From positions 28,030,991-28,094,990 of the forward strand of contig JBCFYV010011135.1 of NCBI GenBank assembly GCA_039000515.1: a stretch of 64,000 nucleotides of DNA, given 5' to 3'. This document shows positions 25,346-37,374 of this stretch, piece by piece; the stretch's first letter is position 1, and each line of letters opens with the position of its first letter. Position numbers and translations under genes: made by a program. Under the pieces are notes generated by a model. It was not told where the DNA came from, ran no database searches, and saw nothing but the letters and a program-made list of their open reading frames with translations. Source of the stretch: Timema cristinae (Eukaryota > Arthropoda > Insecta > Phasmatodea > Timematidae).

Positions 25346-25589
25346 AGCAGTTTAAACGAGGCGTGACGCCAGTCTTGTGTGTGTGATGGGGGGAAGGGGG
25401 GTGTTAGCTGGAGGCAGAATAATTACCCCCCCCCCCATTTTTTTCCAGGCAGGTTTTCCTTCCGAAACGAGATTTTACGAGAGATTGTCTAGAAAGACAG
25501 GTTCGTGTTCGAATCTGCAACACACACACACACGTTACATAGTAGCGCAACCTGAAACTTACATAAATATTATATTCAAAAACAAAAGT

Positions 25590-25755
25590 GTATAGGACAA
25601 CTTTTATATTACCTCTTAACACTACAAGAAACACTTTTTTTTAAAATTAATTTAATTATGACATATACCTCTTTTAACCATAATATAAAGATTTCATGAT
25701 TGTCTAACAGCACTAGCTCAATTAGAGTTAAAATTGGACTCTTCCCCCTATTTCC
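25590..25755 (+). repeat. Repeat family H, copy 1
   Basis: CTCTTTTAACCATAATATAAAG and GTCTAACAGCACTAGCTCAA-like text shared with 39790-39930. Confidence 0.55.
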
Positions 25756-25989
25756 CTGTGCCCTTCAATATTTCTGGACTTTTCCCCCCCCCATGAGAGA
25801 ATTTTAGGAGCATTTATAAATGTGACTAGAGCAAAACCTTTTGAATAGTAATTTGTAAAAAAAAAGTTGATTTGTTACATAGCACTTGTCTCGGCGTATG
25901 GGAAACATTAGAAATAAGTACTAGCAATTGTCCGACAGCTTAATATCTCCATGTTAGTAGATATCAAAATTGGGGCCAAACTCTTAAAA

Positions 25990-26145
25990 AAGATGGACAT
26001 TTGCGTGGAGGGAGAGTAGGGAATTTTTTTTTTTAAGAGAACCCACCCGCAATACAACCAACCGGCATTCAGACCCCGATCTTCCCGTCACCATAAACTC
26101 AGTGCAACACGACACTTAACGCTTTAGACCATGTGACCACCGATA
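25990..26145 (-). repeat. SINE family B, lacking tail
   Basis: GACATTTGCGTGGAGGGAGAG body and a decayed head ending TGACCACCGATACG. Confidence 0.6.
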
Positions 26146-26265
26146 CGTGAGGGTTAATAAATGCTATTATAAGCTTCAAACAAAAATCACACGTACGACC
26201 TGGCGTATGAACACAATAAAAGCATATCAAAGACGCCGGCGGGGCCCCCTTTCAACCTTACTCAC

Positions 26266-26570
26266 ATGTTCACTGAAACCCAAGTGGACGTCCAACCGTC
26301 GCGACGCACTCCACGCCCCACACTGCCACACCCAGCGCACGTGACGGAAAGGGTGCAGGGATGGGTGCGGGTAAAATCCTCCCCCCTCCCCACAAACCCA
26401 ATAAAACCGCCCGGGTGAAAAGTGGCGCGCTGGTCGATACGCATCCTCCACGTGATCCCGGACAAGATGACGTCACAATGTTCCCCCTTCCATCTCTTGA
26501 CCTTGAACAGGACGTCTGACCTTGACCTTCCATTCAGAAAATGTCTCGCCCGCCGCGGGAAACTCACGCA
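26266..26570 (-). promoter_or_regulatory. CpG-dense candidate promoter and first exon of AKAP1
   Basis: This 300-bp patch is GC- and CpG-rich against an AT-rich background and is not a SINE. On the minus strand it ends in a strong splice donor, AACAT|GTGAGTAAGG (exon edge 26266). It holds a palindromic CRE TGACGTCA (26468-26475) and E-boxes CACGTG at 26338-26343 and 26449-26454. A frame of 101 codons is open across it. AKAP1 needs an upstream exon on this strand and this is the nearest candidate, 10.6 kb away. Alternatives are an exon of another gene or an unrelated CpG-rich element. Confidence 0.4.
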
Positions 26571-26739
26571 TTAGTTTATTAATTACTTTTTAAAAAAAAG
26601 TTAAATAAGGGTCAGTTAAACCCCGTTCAAAAATAGACACCCTACCACATAGTGAAAAAGGGGGGCGGGGGGGGGGGGGGGAACCAGGTAAAAACAGTAT
26701 GTTTCTGCTTTTTACAACAAAAAAAAATATTTTTTTATT

Positions 26740-26958
26740 ATTTAGCACCACGTCTTACCCGTTCGGATCATACGCCTATATACTAATTACACTAATGATT
26801 TAGGGATTGAGAAGGTATAATTTAGAAAAATGCACTCACATTTGCGTGGAAAGATAGTGTAAAACCATTTAGGGGAAAACCACCCTCAATCTCCCGTCAT
26901 CGGCAATCTAGTCCAACACGAAAGTAGCACGTTAGACCACGGGGCCACCGAAGCGGGT
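26740..26958 (-). repeat. SINE family B
   Basis: TTTAGCACCACGTCTTACCCG at left and GGGGCCACCGAAGCGGG at right, with B-body CATTTGCGTGGAAAG. Confidence 0.8.
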
Positions 26959-27062
26959 TTCTTTTTATATTAGCCAAAATAAATATTTATATTAAATTCC
27001 GCGATAGCCAGGACAGATGTTTATACTTACTATTACTGTTACTGTAGAAAATGAAACTAAAA

Positions 27063-27315
27063 CCAGACTCGATGGCCGCATGGTCTAAGCGCTACTCTCG
27101 CAGTAGACTCCAATCACGGGAAAATCAAGGTTCGAATCTCTGTCAGGTGTAATGAAGGTATTTTTTCCCCCTAAACAATTTTCTACTCTCCATCAATTCT
27201 AATGAGGGTACATTTCCTCTAAGTATCTCCCTCAATCCCTAAAACCATTCATGTAATTAGTACATAATCGTATTTAACCCGAACTGGTAGATGTGCTAGA
27301 CGTGGTGGTAAAAAA
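27063..27315 (+). repeat. SINE family B
   Basis: GATGGCCGCATGGTCTAAGC head, GGTTCGAATCTC B box, and a tail with CCCGAACTGGTAG. Confidence 0.78.
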
Positions 27316-27507
27316 AATATTTTAGTGAAAATGTTTTGTTATAAAAAAACCAACCACAAGTAAAATTATGGATTTTAAATAACACCCCCCCCCCCTCTAT
27401 AAAACATTACCCTCACACGTGACATCCAATCCAACATCGCGAGAGCTCGAAGTCTTTCTATTCCGGCGGTATTAAACGCTTTTTTTTGTTAACCTCTCTC
27501 TCTGTGG

Positions 27508-27648
27508 ACGTATCCCCAAAATTGTTGTTTCAAAATGCGGGTTATGAATATTCTAAAGTAAGTCAAATAAATAACTAAATGTTGCTATTTATTTTAGACA
27601 TAGATTATACAATATTCATAACTTGAATTTTGAAACAACAATTTTGGG
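27508..27648. mobile_element. Short fold-back MITE
   Basis: Inverted arms CCCAAAATTGTTGTTTCAAA and their complement about 140 bp apart, extending through a TTATGAATATT pair, next to TAT/ATA. Single copy seen here. Confidence 0.65.
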
Positions 27649-27679
27649 TATACAACGCCGAAGAAAATATATTTATATT

Positions 27680-28158
27680 ATCTATACTTATAAAATAACA
27701 TGTCCTGAACTGACTGACTGACTATCACATCATGCCGAGCGCAAACTATCAAGGCTACAAGCATGAAATTCGGACTGTATATTCATTTTGTTATGTAGGC
27801 ACCCACTAAGAAAGGATTTTAGAAAATTCCACCCCAAAGGGGTCAAAATAGGGGATGATAATATGTTTTTAGAAAAGTCCGTCATTTTGAAAGTTACATA
27901 AACAAAATTTTAGTATTTCGGTTATTGACGTAAAACAAATAAATACGTGTTTCAGGAATTTTGGAAATTTTATTTAATAAGGGATGAAAAAGGGGGTGAA
28001 AGTTTGTATCGGACTTGCATTATTTTTGATCTGAGGTCAAGTTATGGTAATCAACGTAACGTAATATTTTAAATTAATCTGTAAATACATATGTATATTT
28101 TCGTATTTGTATAAATCAACTTCCACGCGAGCAAAGCCGCGGGCAACAGCTATCTAGT
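27680..28158 (+). mobile_element. Non-autonomous Helitron-like element
   Basis: Starts ATCTATACTTATAAAATAAC after AT-rich DNA. It contains the phrase CATGAAATTCGGACTG and ends GCAAAGCCGCGGGCAACAGC...CTAGT, the arthropod Helitron 3' pattern with a GC hairpin and CTAGT end. No Rep/helicase coding. An extra TATC before CTAGT is unusual. Confidence 0.6.
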
Positions 28159-28500
28159 ACTACTATAAAGCCACAGGCTGACTCACTCACTGACATTAAT
28201 GTTTACCCACTTCAGATGAGATAGAAACTTGAAATTTGAAAAACTTATAGCGTCTAACCTGTAATCAATGAGAAAATTACAAAAACTTTTTTAACCCCCA
28301 AATAGAAAATTAAAAATGGCGGAACGACTTTAAAGTCGGTGTGGACCTTTCTTTGGAGTTCTCTTGTGGCTAAACGGTAAGACCTCTCAAAAAAACGGCT
28401 GTGGAATTACATTAGTTTACATCCACTTGTGAATAAAACCCATTTAAAGTTTGGGGGGCGGAGCCCCCAACGAGCAAAGGACGTATATAATATAGAGATG
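28159..28500 (+). mobile_element. Possible second Helitron-like fragment
   Basis: ACTATAAAGCCACAGGCTGACTC followed by GGGGGCGGAGCCCCCAACGAG and an AT-rich end resembles the start and end pattern of such elements. The boundary is uncertain. Confidence 0.35.
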
Positions 28501-29000
28501 TATATATGCACATATAAAATTAAAATCTCACGTACCCCCTAAGATGTCTTCGGATACCCCATAATGAACACCACTGTCTTGACTGAGACCAGCCTGGGTG
28601 TCCCGACCCCATGCCCTTATAAAACAAGTGAAAGTAGATTGGAACCGAACTCAGGAATGCCCGTGATGAAGAAAGGGCGTGGCCGGACATAGAGAGATCC
28701 AGTTTGAAAGAAAAAAAAAAAGCTATAATAATCCCCCACACAGCGTAACAAAACTATAACAATTCTATTATTTCTAAAATAAATGTCTAGCCCACTTTAA
28801 ACACCCGCTAGGTTTACATTTTCTAATTTTTCCAGTAGAGGGTCAAGGAGGTAGTGGGTGGATAAACACACCACATCATTTAACAAGAACTGTCACTGTG
28901 CACTCTTTCAATCGTATGTTCGCGTCATTTGAACATTTAAGAAAATAATGGGGAGGAGGGCGATAGCACAAAACTATCACCTTTGTTTTATTTATTTTAT
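28500..29000. other. No recognised feature
   Basis: Mixed-composition DNA without a recognisable exon or repeat. Confidence 0.4.
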
Positions 29001-29002
29001 CT

Positions 29003-29272
29003 TGGTGACCTGGCGGTCTGGGATAAGGTGTCGTTCTGGGGTCGGGGTTCAATCCTCGGTTCCCGGCACAGATTTATCTGATTACCAAACCCTTCCCTCC
29101 CCTCTGACAACACACTTGTGAATGTGGGGAATGCCAGGCCTCCACCGTGGTTCGGATCCCACGTTAAACTATAGGTCCTCCATTTCATCTTACAATCACC
29201 CTACCATTACACATTAGCGTGAGTGCTTATAACTCGATCGGGTAGTAAGACGCGATGCTAATAATAATAAAC
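29003..29272 (+). repeat. SINE family A
   Basis: TTGGTGACCTGGCGGTC head, GGTTCAATCC B box, and tail GGGTAGTAAGACGCGATGC with AATAATAATAA. Confidence 0.86.
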
Positions 29273-29734
29273 TGTGGCAGAAATAGAAATGGGGGCATTA
29301 CCTGGAATAAATTTGCCCCCCCCCCCATTTTTCCAGATATTCATGACTCCCCCTCATTTTTCCGAATACGAAGAATAAAGCAACAACTCCAACTAGCTTA
29401 TAAAATTATCAGGATTAAAAAAAATATAATTTGGAGGGAGAACACCTCATGATTGCTTCAAAAAAAATGACTAGGGGCATACAAATTTCAAATATTTTAT
29501 GGAGAAAGACCTTTCCAAATAGTTTGTAGAGAAGACTAGTTGAAAAGAAAAATCCCGGACTAGGGCATTTCAAATTTCTGTTTGGGCATCTAATTTTCAA
29601 AAAATTAACGAAAGAGGGTCCTCGGACTCCCTTTGATCTAGGAAGTCAAAACCCCCTGATTTTTTTGTTAGTCGTATTCACACAAAAAATAAATAAACAA
29701 ATAAAAATTATGTCATTTATTTCTTATCAACATT

Positions 29735-29814
29735 ATAAAGGCTATCCATTCCATGCCCTTTTTTTATAGACGAACCTTGCAAATTTCCCACAGAGTTCGC
29801 AGCGCTACAGGTGA
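29735..29814 (+). promoter_or_regulatory. Weak candidate plus-strand exon edge
   Basis: A perfect donor CGCTACAG|GTGAGTAAA (exon edge 29813/29814) lies about 70 bp past TATAAAG, with CCAATGGT-type motifs after it. No coding exon is attached. Confidence 0.2.
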
Positions 29815-29915
29815 GTAAACACGCCTCTCTATCCCTACGACCATTGGTCAGAGCCGCCGGCTCGGTAGCCAACACCCACCGTGTCATTATCGTGGACAAT
29901 AATTGCGCAACATTA

Positions 29916-29939
29916 TTATTATTATTATTATTATTATTA
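29916..29939. repeat. (ATT)n microsatellite
   Basis: Eight ATT units, not followed by a SINE. Confidence 0.9.
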
Positions 29940-30063
29940 CAACGCACAAATTGTACTGCCGCGTGTAGTGGTGTTGACCTACTTGCAGGAAAACAAGGGC
30001 AAGGAACGTTTACCCTCGGACACACACATTACTCGCACGAAACTAGTGACGAAAACAAGTGAC

Positions 30064-30716
30064 AGGTCATTTTGTTACGTTCAGGAAAGATTTGCTAGGA
30101 GAAAACAGCAAATCATTCCCTCAACGAAACAAAATGACCTAGGAGAAAACATCAACAGTAAGTCTTTCCCGCAACGAAACAAAATTACTTAAGAGAAAAC
30201 AACAAGTCTTTCCCGCAACGAGACAAAATTACCTAAGAGAAAACAGCAAGTCTTTCCCGCAACGAAACAAAATTACCTAGGAGAAAACAGCAAGTCTTTC
30301 CGCAACGAGACAAAATTACCTAGGAGAAAACAGCAACAGTAAGTCTTTCCCGCAACGAAACCAAATTACTTAAGAGAAAACAACAAGTCTTTCCCGCAAC
30401 GAAACAAAATTACCTAGGAGAAAACAGCAAGTCTTTCCCGCAACGAGACAAAATTACCTAGGAGAAAACACCAAGTCTTTCCGCAACGAAACAAAATTAC
30501 CTAAGAGAAAACAACAAGTCTTTCCCGCAACGAAACAAAATTACCTAAGAGAAAACAGCAAGTCTTTCCGCAACGAAACAAAATTACTTAAGAGAAAACA
30601 GCAAGTCTTTCCCGCAACGAAACAAAATTACTTAAGAGAAAACAACAAGTCTTTCCGCAACGAAACAAAATTACCTAGGAGAAAACAGCAAGTCTTTCCC
30701 GCAACGAAACAAAATG
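30064..30716. repeat. 44-bp minisatellite, about 15 units
   Basis: Each unit has CGAAACAAAATTACCTAGGA and GAAAACAGCAAGTCTTTCCC. Length alternates between 43 and 44 bp through loss of one C, and some units carry an extra CAACAGTAAG segment. No open frame is kept. Confidence 0.95.
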
Positions 30717-30844
30717 GTTCAAGAAAAGAAAGCAAATAATTCCCGAGCTCATCTATTATTTTCCTTATTTTTCTTTAAAATACCTTCGTAGTTAAAGTGT
30801 AAAAACTATATCTAAAAGCCATACATCCTAATAAAACTATAATA

Positions 30845-30869
30845 CACACACACACACACACACACACAC
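30845..30869. repeat. (CA)n microsatellite
   Basis: About 13 CA units. Confidence 0.95.
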
Positions 30870-31244
30870 AAGACCCAAACGCGTTAATATACTATTGTCG
30901 GAATGGGAACAATTCCCCAGCAAAACTATTATTATAACTCAATCAACAACCAGGGAACCATGAAAGTTTATATTTTCTACTCCATCGCGTTAGGATTAGT
31001 ATTTAACTGGTGGTTTACGGACAACGTACGCTTTATCTTAAAGTATCCTAATTTCCGTAAAATAATATCGCACGCAAACGAAATGATTAAAAGGCATTTT
31101 AAGTGTCCTTTTTTGAACCATCCAATTCAATCAAAACACGACTTTCAAACTAAAGAGATTCTAGCAAAAACCCGTCAAACAAGGTGATTAATTAATCGCC
31201 GTTAAAAAGAAAAAGCGCCACAAAATTTCCCCTATGATAAATTT

Positions 31245-31535
31245 ATCGACGGTACCAAGAATCAACTCATGACCACTGGAGTCGGCAGACAGCACTACCA
31301 GCTTAACTAAGGTGTCGAGCTTAGCTTATTAAATTATAAAGGATATAAGCACAGCCCAAACATTAAAATATATTTGCTAGGACATTAGGATCGGTTACTA
31401 CTCATTTTTCTTTACGTAACGCGTCGTACTATCTGTTTATAGACTATCCGTAGATTCATACGAATAATTGTAGGAAGGAAGAAAAGAATTACAAGAAACA
31501 CAGCTGCATTTGCGTGGAAGAAGGGCGGGAAACCA
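31245..31535 (-). repeat. Decayed tRNA-like and family B remnants
   Basis: A D-like head relic (about 31245-31320) and a B-body CATTTGCGTGGAAGAAGG stretch (31415-31535). Confidence 0.4.
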
Positions 31536-31804
31536 GGTTCAATAAGCGAGAAATTGCCAAGCAGACGTTCAGATCTAACGAAATATTTAATTCCACGATG
31601 CGTTATTTCAAAACATGGTTCACGGCTAAATAAAGTTTAAATATTCCAAAAGGACTCTTTTTAATTAACAGCCCTATATTTTAAATTTTATTAATAGAAA
31701 ACAAATTTGTGATAATGTGACATTTGCTCATTTTCAACGACTTTTTAATCATATTCATGGAGCTATGAGACTGATCTAGATGAAATAGGGCTCTAAATTT
31801 AGCC

Positions 31805-33515
31805 TCCCTCTAACAAATACAGTCATTGTTTGATATTTGAGAACTAGCAGCGAGCTTTCTTCTTTACCTTGAGATAAGAAGTTTCCTCTAACAAATACAG
31901 TCATTGTTTGATATTTGAGAACTAGCAGCGAGCTTTCTTCTTTACCTTGAGATAAGAAGTTTCCTCTAACAAATACAGTCATTGTTTGATATTTGAGAAC
32001 TAGCAGCGAGCTTTCCTCTTTACCTTGAGATAAGAAGTTTCCTCTAACAAATACAATCATTGTTTGATATTTGAGAACTAGCAGCGAGCTTTCCTCTTTA
32101 CCTTCAGATAAGAAGTTTCCTCTAACAAATACAGTCATTGTTTGATATTTGAGAACTAGCAGCGAGCTTTCCTCTTTACCTTCAGATAAGAAGTTTCCTC
32201 TAACAAATACAGTCATTGTTTGATATTTGAGAACTAGCAGCGGGCTTTCCTCTTTACCTCGAGATAAGAAGTTTCCTCTAACAAATACAGTCATTGTTTG
32301 ATATTTGAGAACTAGCAGCGAACTTTCCTCTTTACCTTGAGATAAGAAGTTTCCTCAAACAAATACAGTCATTGTTTGATATTTGAGAACTAGCAGCGAG
32401 CTTTCCTCTTTACCTTGAGATAAGAAGTTTCCTCAAACAAATACAGTCATTGTTTGATATTTGAGAACTAGCAGCGAGCTTTCCTCTTTACCTTGAGATA
32501 AGAAGTTTCCTCTAACAAATACAGTCATTGTTTGATATTTGAGAACTAGCAGCGAGCTTTCCTCTTTACCTTGAGATAAGAAGTTTCCTCTAACAAATAC
32601 AGTCATTGTTTGATATTTGAGAACTAGCAGCGAGCTTTCCTCTTTACCTTGAGATAAGAAGTTTCCTCAAACAAATACAGTCATTGTTTGATATTTGAGA
32701 ACTAGCAGCGAGCTTTCCTCTTTACCTTGAGATAAGAAGTTTCCTCTAACAAATACAGTCATTGTTTGATATTTGAGAACTAGCAGCGAGCTTTCTTCTT
32801 TACCTCGAGATAAGAAGTTTCCTCTAACAAATACAGTCATTGTTTGATATTTGAGAACTAGCAGCGAGATTTCCTCTTTACCTTGAGATAAGAAGTTTCC
32901 TCTAACAAATACAGTCATTGTTTGATATTTGAGAACTAGCAGCGAGCTTTCCTCTTTACCTCGAGATAAGAAGTTTCCTCTAACAAATACAGTCATTGTT
33001 TGATATTTGAGAACTAGCAGCGAACTTTCCTCTTTACCTTGAGATAAGAAGTTTCCTCTAACAAATACAATCATTGTTTGATATTTGAGAACTAGCAGCC
33101 GAGCTTTCTTCTTACCTCGAGATAAGAAGTTTCCTCTAACAAATACAGTCATTGTTTGATATTTGAGAACTAGCAGCGAGCTTTCCTCTTTACCTTGAGA
33201 TAAGAAGTTTCCTCAAACAAATACAGTCATTGTTTGATATTTGAGAACTAGCAGCGAGCTTTCCTCTTTACCTCGAGATAAGAAGTTTCCTCAAACAAAT
33301 ACAGTCATTGTTTGATATTTGAGAACTAGCAGCGAGCTTTCCTCTTTACCTTGAGATAAGAAGTTTCCTCTAACAAATACAGTCATTGTTTGATATTTGA
33401 GAACTAGCAGCGAGCTTTCCTCTTTACCTCGAGATAAGAAGTTTCCTCTACAATACATCATTGTTTGATATTTGAGAACTAGAGCGACTTTCCTCTTACC
33501 TTGAGATAAGAAGTT
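31805..33515 (-). repeat. 78-bp minisatellite array 1, about 22 units
   Basis: Units contain CAAATACAGTCATTGTTTG, ATTTGAGAACTAGCAGCGAG and CCTTGAGATAAGAAGTTTCC. They are nearly identical, with the last units shortened. The unit is 26 codons, so the minus strand has long open frames (31776-32294, 32667-33152) that repeat MTVFVRGNFLS..GKEESS. These are counted as repeat, not gene. The right flank is homologous to the left flank of array 2. Confidence 0.95.
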
Positions 33516-33685
33516 TCATACTTTTCTCTCTCCCTCTTTCGTATTGACATTACAAAGGGTGGTTGCAGGCCAAGGTAGAATAAGCTTAGACAGAATAGAG
33601 AAGTAGTTCCAGAAAACGACACACACCTGACAGCGATTGGTACTCTCTCGCTGACCGAGGCGGCCGCCTTCCTTATCTCGACACA
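33516..33685 (-). repeat. Flanking module of 78-bp array 1
   Basis: Read on the minus strand it has CGGCCGCCTCGG, CAATCGCT.TCAGG, GTTTTCTGGAACTACTTCT and ACCACCCTTTGTAATGTC, in the same order as 57903-58084. Diverged but clearly related. Confidence 0.8.
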
Positions 33686-34260
33686 CCCAACCGAGACTTC
33701 TTTGCCCGCGTAACCACCAATGCGGTTTAATTCAACTCGTGTTGGTTGAATCAGGTCACTTTCTAAAATAAAAGTTACGCGTACACGATTTTACTATTTT
33801 GCACATGATTAAACGCGTGCGGAAAAAGTAAGCGACGTAAAAAAAAAGAGCAGTGAGGAATATAAATACCGTTCCATTTACAAACTCTTCAAAATAAGGG
33901 CGCGCATGCGCTGTAGAGAAAAATTGAAACCCAAAACTAATTTGCAACTACTTTAAGTTTAATAGGAAGTAAGAGCTATAAACTTTACCACGCCCAATGG
34001 CGTCGGATTATTATTTTATTGTAGGTGGGGAGGGCGGGGTTATGTGTAGATATTAGAAGAAAAAAAACTATCCAAGGGCTTAGAACAACAAGCCTTGGTC
34101 TTTCCCGAGGCCCCAGGAGATGTTTGCACATTGGCTGCGTCTTTAGAATGTACTCGTATTCAAGCCATGTTCCAAAGTTTCATATTTGAGAATATTAGAA
34201 GGGTGTGAAATTTATCTAGAGGGGGGAGCATAATGCTTCTACACTTTCAGATTCTAACCA

Positions 34261-34370
34261 TCTATTCATACGTCAAGTCATGTGCTATACAGCTGTCACT
34301 TTTGATAGATATTATCAATACCTATAAAACAGTAATATAGTAAAATGTTATCATTGTTGACAATAAATAA
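34261..34370 (+). repeat. Repeat family G (TATTCATACGTCAAG)
   Basis: TATTCATACGTCAAGTCATG, CAGCTGTCACTTTTGATAG and ATATTATCAATACCTATAAA. Related copies near 24400, 39300 (reverse), 39590, 47790, 59590 and 62240. Confidence 0.6.
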
Positions 34371-34753
34371 ATGTTTGTATGGGGGGTCACCAATAAAACC
34401 CGTGACCCTGATGGGGGGGAAGAGGGGGATATATAATGCATACATCAGGGGTGATCAACAGGTGGCCCATCGGCTGATTCGTCGAAAATAATAAAATAAT
34501 TTCATGAGATGAAAAAAATACCAACATATTTTTTTTTTTACATAATAAAATAAAATGAATGGGCATTTTATAAAATATGTTTGCGTTATACGTAAGATAA
34601 AAATATTAATTTTTTTTAATTCAAAATTACCTTAAGCCGGCAAATGATAAATCTAGTAGACATGGGATAGAAGACTATTTCGGGTGTGTTCGGACATAGT
34701 CGGGAATGTTCGCGTTCACTCATCAAAGCTGAGGCAATCAGGGCGCCAAAATT

Positions 34754-35044
34754 ATTATCATTATCATCATCATTATTAGCACATGTCTTACTACCGTTCG
34801 GGTTACACGCACTTACGCTAATGGTAATGGTAGATGATGAGATGAAAATGGAGGACCTACAGTTTAACGAGGGATCCGAACCACGGTGGAGGCCTGGCAT
34901 TACACACATTCACAAGATGTCTTGTCAGAGGTGGAGGAAGGGTTTGGTAATCAGATAAATCTGTGCCGGTACCGAGGATTGAACCCCGGACCCTCCAGCA
35001 CAGAAGCGATAGGCCTACCTTACCCCTAGACCACCAGGTCACCA
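34754..35044 (-). repeat. SINE family A
   Basis: Tail ATTATTAGCACATGTCTTAC at left, full body, and a head ending CTAGACCACCAGGTCACC. Confidence 0.88.
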
Positions 35045-35179
35045 AAAGAAATAATATAATCAAGTGTCGAATCCTAATATTGTGTGTTCAGTATTGCGAC
35101 TCGCGAGCCAACAAGGGCCAGAAACTTTGGCCTTTGGACTTTAAAAGGTTGAAGACCACTACTTTAAGGGCTAGGTGAA

Positions 35180-35200
35180 GGGGGGGGGGGGGGGGGGGGG
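35180..35200. repeat. Poly(G) tract, 21 bp
   Basis: Uninterrupted G run, longest in the window. Confidence 0.93.
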
Positions 35201-35571
35201 AACCTCTAAACCACAGTGTTACGTAACACATCTTATACTTGAATATAACGTTGACAAAATAATTGTTCATGTTTTCACCGTTAAATAAACATATTTTTTT
35301 AGATAACTTCCTCTGTGAAAAGTTACGTAACACTGGTTGGAGGAAGGGAGAGGAGGGGGCAGGGTCTACTTTGTGTTACAAGGAGGGAAAAAGAGTAAAA
35401 AAACAAACCATTACGTGGTTTATGGATGAACCCCAAAGACATGCAATATGGGAACATCGTATCTTGCTGGATTATATAATACTATGCAACGACAACTTTA
35501 GAGATACGGAGCTTAAGATAAATTATATCTGGGGGTAAGGGGGGATGACGCGAGCAAAATAATAATAATAA

Positions 35572-35788
35572 TAGTCCAATGCACTAGACTGCCGATGACT
35601 GGAAGATCGCGATTCAAACCAGGTCGGATGTACCAATAATATTTTTTTAAACCTAAATTGGTTTTCTACGCTCTCTATTCATGCAAATGCGGGTACACTT
35701 TATATAAATTCAACCTTCCTCTTCAACCTATCAGCTTAAGTAGTGCGTAAGCGTATAATCCGAACGGGTAGTAAGACGCGGTGCTAAA
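35572..35788 (+). repeat. SINE family B lacking first part of head
   Basis: Starts within the head at CAATGCACTAGACTGCCG and ends CCGAACGGGTAGTAAGACGC. Followed 12 bp on by an inverted B copy. Confidence 0.8.
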
Positions 35789-35799
35789 ATACTTACACT

Positions 35800-35988
35800 T
35801 AACACCGCGTCTTACTACCCGTTCGGTTTAAGTACTAATCATGCCAATGGGTTAGGAATTGTGAAGGTTAAATATAGGGGAAGTGAGCCCGAATTTGCGT
35901 GGAAGAATAGTGTAAAACCAAGCGAGATTCGAACCTCGAGCTCCTCGGCAGTCTAGCTTAACACTAAACCACGCCAACGAGGCGGGTT
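35800..35988 (-). repeat. SINE family B, inverted partner
   Basis: AACACCGCGTCTTACTACCCG to the head CCACGCCAACGAGGCGGG. Tail-to-tail with the preceding copy. Confidence 0.82.
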
Positions 35989-36333
35989 GCGGTACTAAAA
36001 CAGCTTTACGTGTGTAGCTTATTTAAACTAGACTCTCCAATACGTACATTTGAACGAGGAAGAATTCCACAGCAGCAGTTGGGTGCGACTTTAGGGCGAG
36101 GTGTCCGGGTGAGAACTGTGCCTGTCCCGGAGTACGCGATATGACGACATCCGGTACAATCACCACCAGACCCCCCCCCCCCCAACCTAACATTCACACG
36201 CCAAGTTGCGCAACACCGCGAGACGGGCATCACAGCTTTGTTTTATCGTACACACATAGTTTGGCTAAGAAACTATTATTGAAAACATTTTTTTTTACAG
36301 TTTATTAGTGTAAGGCAAGTTGATATATCATAT

Positions 36334-36600
36334 GGTGACCTGTGGTTAGGGTAAGGTGTCAGACTTCTGTGTTGCGGCCGGGTTCGATCCTCGGTCCGCA
36401 CAATTTATCTGATTTCCAAACCTTCCTACACCTCTGACAAGACATCTTGTGAATGTGTGGAATGCCAGGTCGCACCGTGGTCGATTCCACGTTAAACTGT
36501 AGGTCTCCATTTCATCTCACAATCACCCTACCATTACACATTAGTGTAAGTGCGTATAACCCGACGGGTAGTAAGACGCGGTGCTAATAATAATAATGAT
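36334..36600 (+). repeat. SINE family A
   Basis: TGGTGACCTGTGGTTAGGG head, GGTTCGATCC B box, and tail with AATAATAATAATGATG. Confidence 0.85.
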
Positions 36601-37374
36601 GATATATTTTATTACCTTGAATAACTATTTCGAAAATTCCTTCAGCACTAATGAAGATAAAAATTATAAGTCTTTTTCTAGTTTATGATGTTTTAGAGCT
36701 GTATTATTTTGAGTTTGTATGTAAATGTGTTAAAAAAACTAAAAACAAACCCTGTACAACCCCTTAACTCTAATAACAAATCTAACCAATGAGCGTCAAG
36801 ATCTCTCAATTTTGTTTTAAATTTTAGGTACAGAATTAGTTTGATAATTTAATTTCTGACAAAGAGCCCATCCCATGTAACACCATGTAGACATTAGAAC
36901 ACACCCCTCACCCTCTCTGCAGCAATACTTGGTTCATGTATGACCCCTTGCCGAGGTTCGAAGCCTGGTTAACCTGAATTATCCCGGACCGAACTCCGAC
37001 TTAGGGCGCGAACATACAGAGAGCAACTCGCAACGGCAACGCAACGAAAACTGCAGTTGCTCGTGTAGAGCACACAGAGTTGAATGTAACCGTTTATACT
37101 GCGGGAAACGAGAGGAAGACTGCAACGCAACTGCTGGGAAACTCGCGCACCACCAGTTTCCAGGGCACGACATGCTGTAAACCAGTTTACCAAGTTCCTT
37201 AGTTGCTCTGTGTGTCTGTGGAGGATCAAATGAATGAAATGGCTGCTGCTGAAGAATATAACATAATATTCGTTCATGTTGTAGAAAAATATCCGTGTTT
37301 ATATGATACAATATAATATGAGCCCAATAGTAATAATTTATTTTTAAAACATTACTACCATTATTTATGTTTAA

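Noticed and set aside
30064..30716. CRISPR array
   Set aside because: No unique spacers; direct tandem units with small variants in a eukaryotic genome.
31776..33152. Long minus-strand reading frames over the 78-bp array as repetitive protein genes
   Set aside because: Openness follows from a 78-bp unit; no splice sites, promoter or unique domain, and indels break the frame between arrays.
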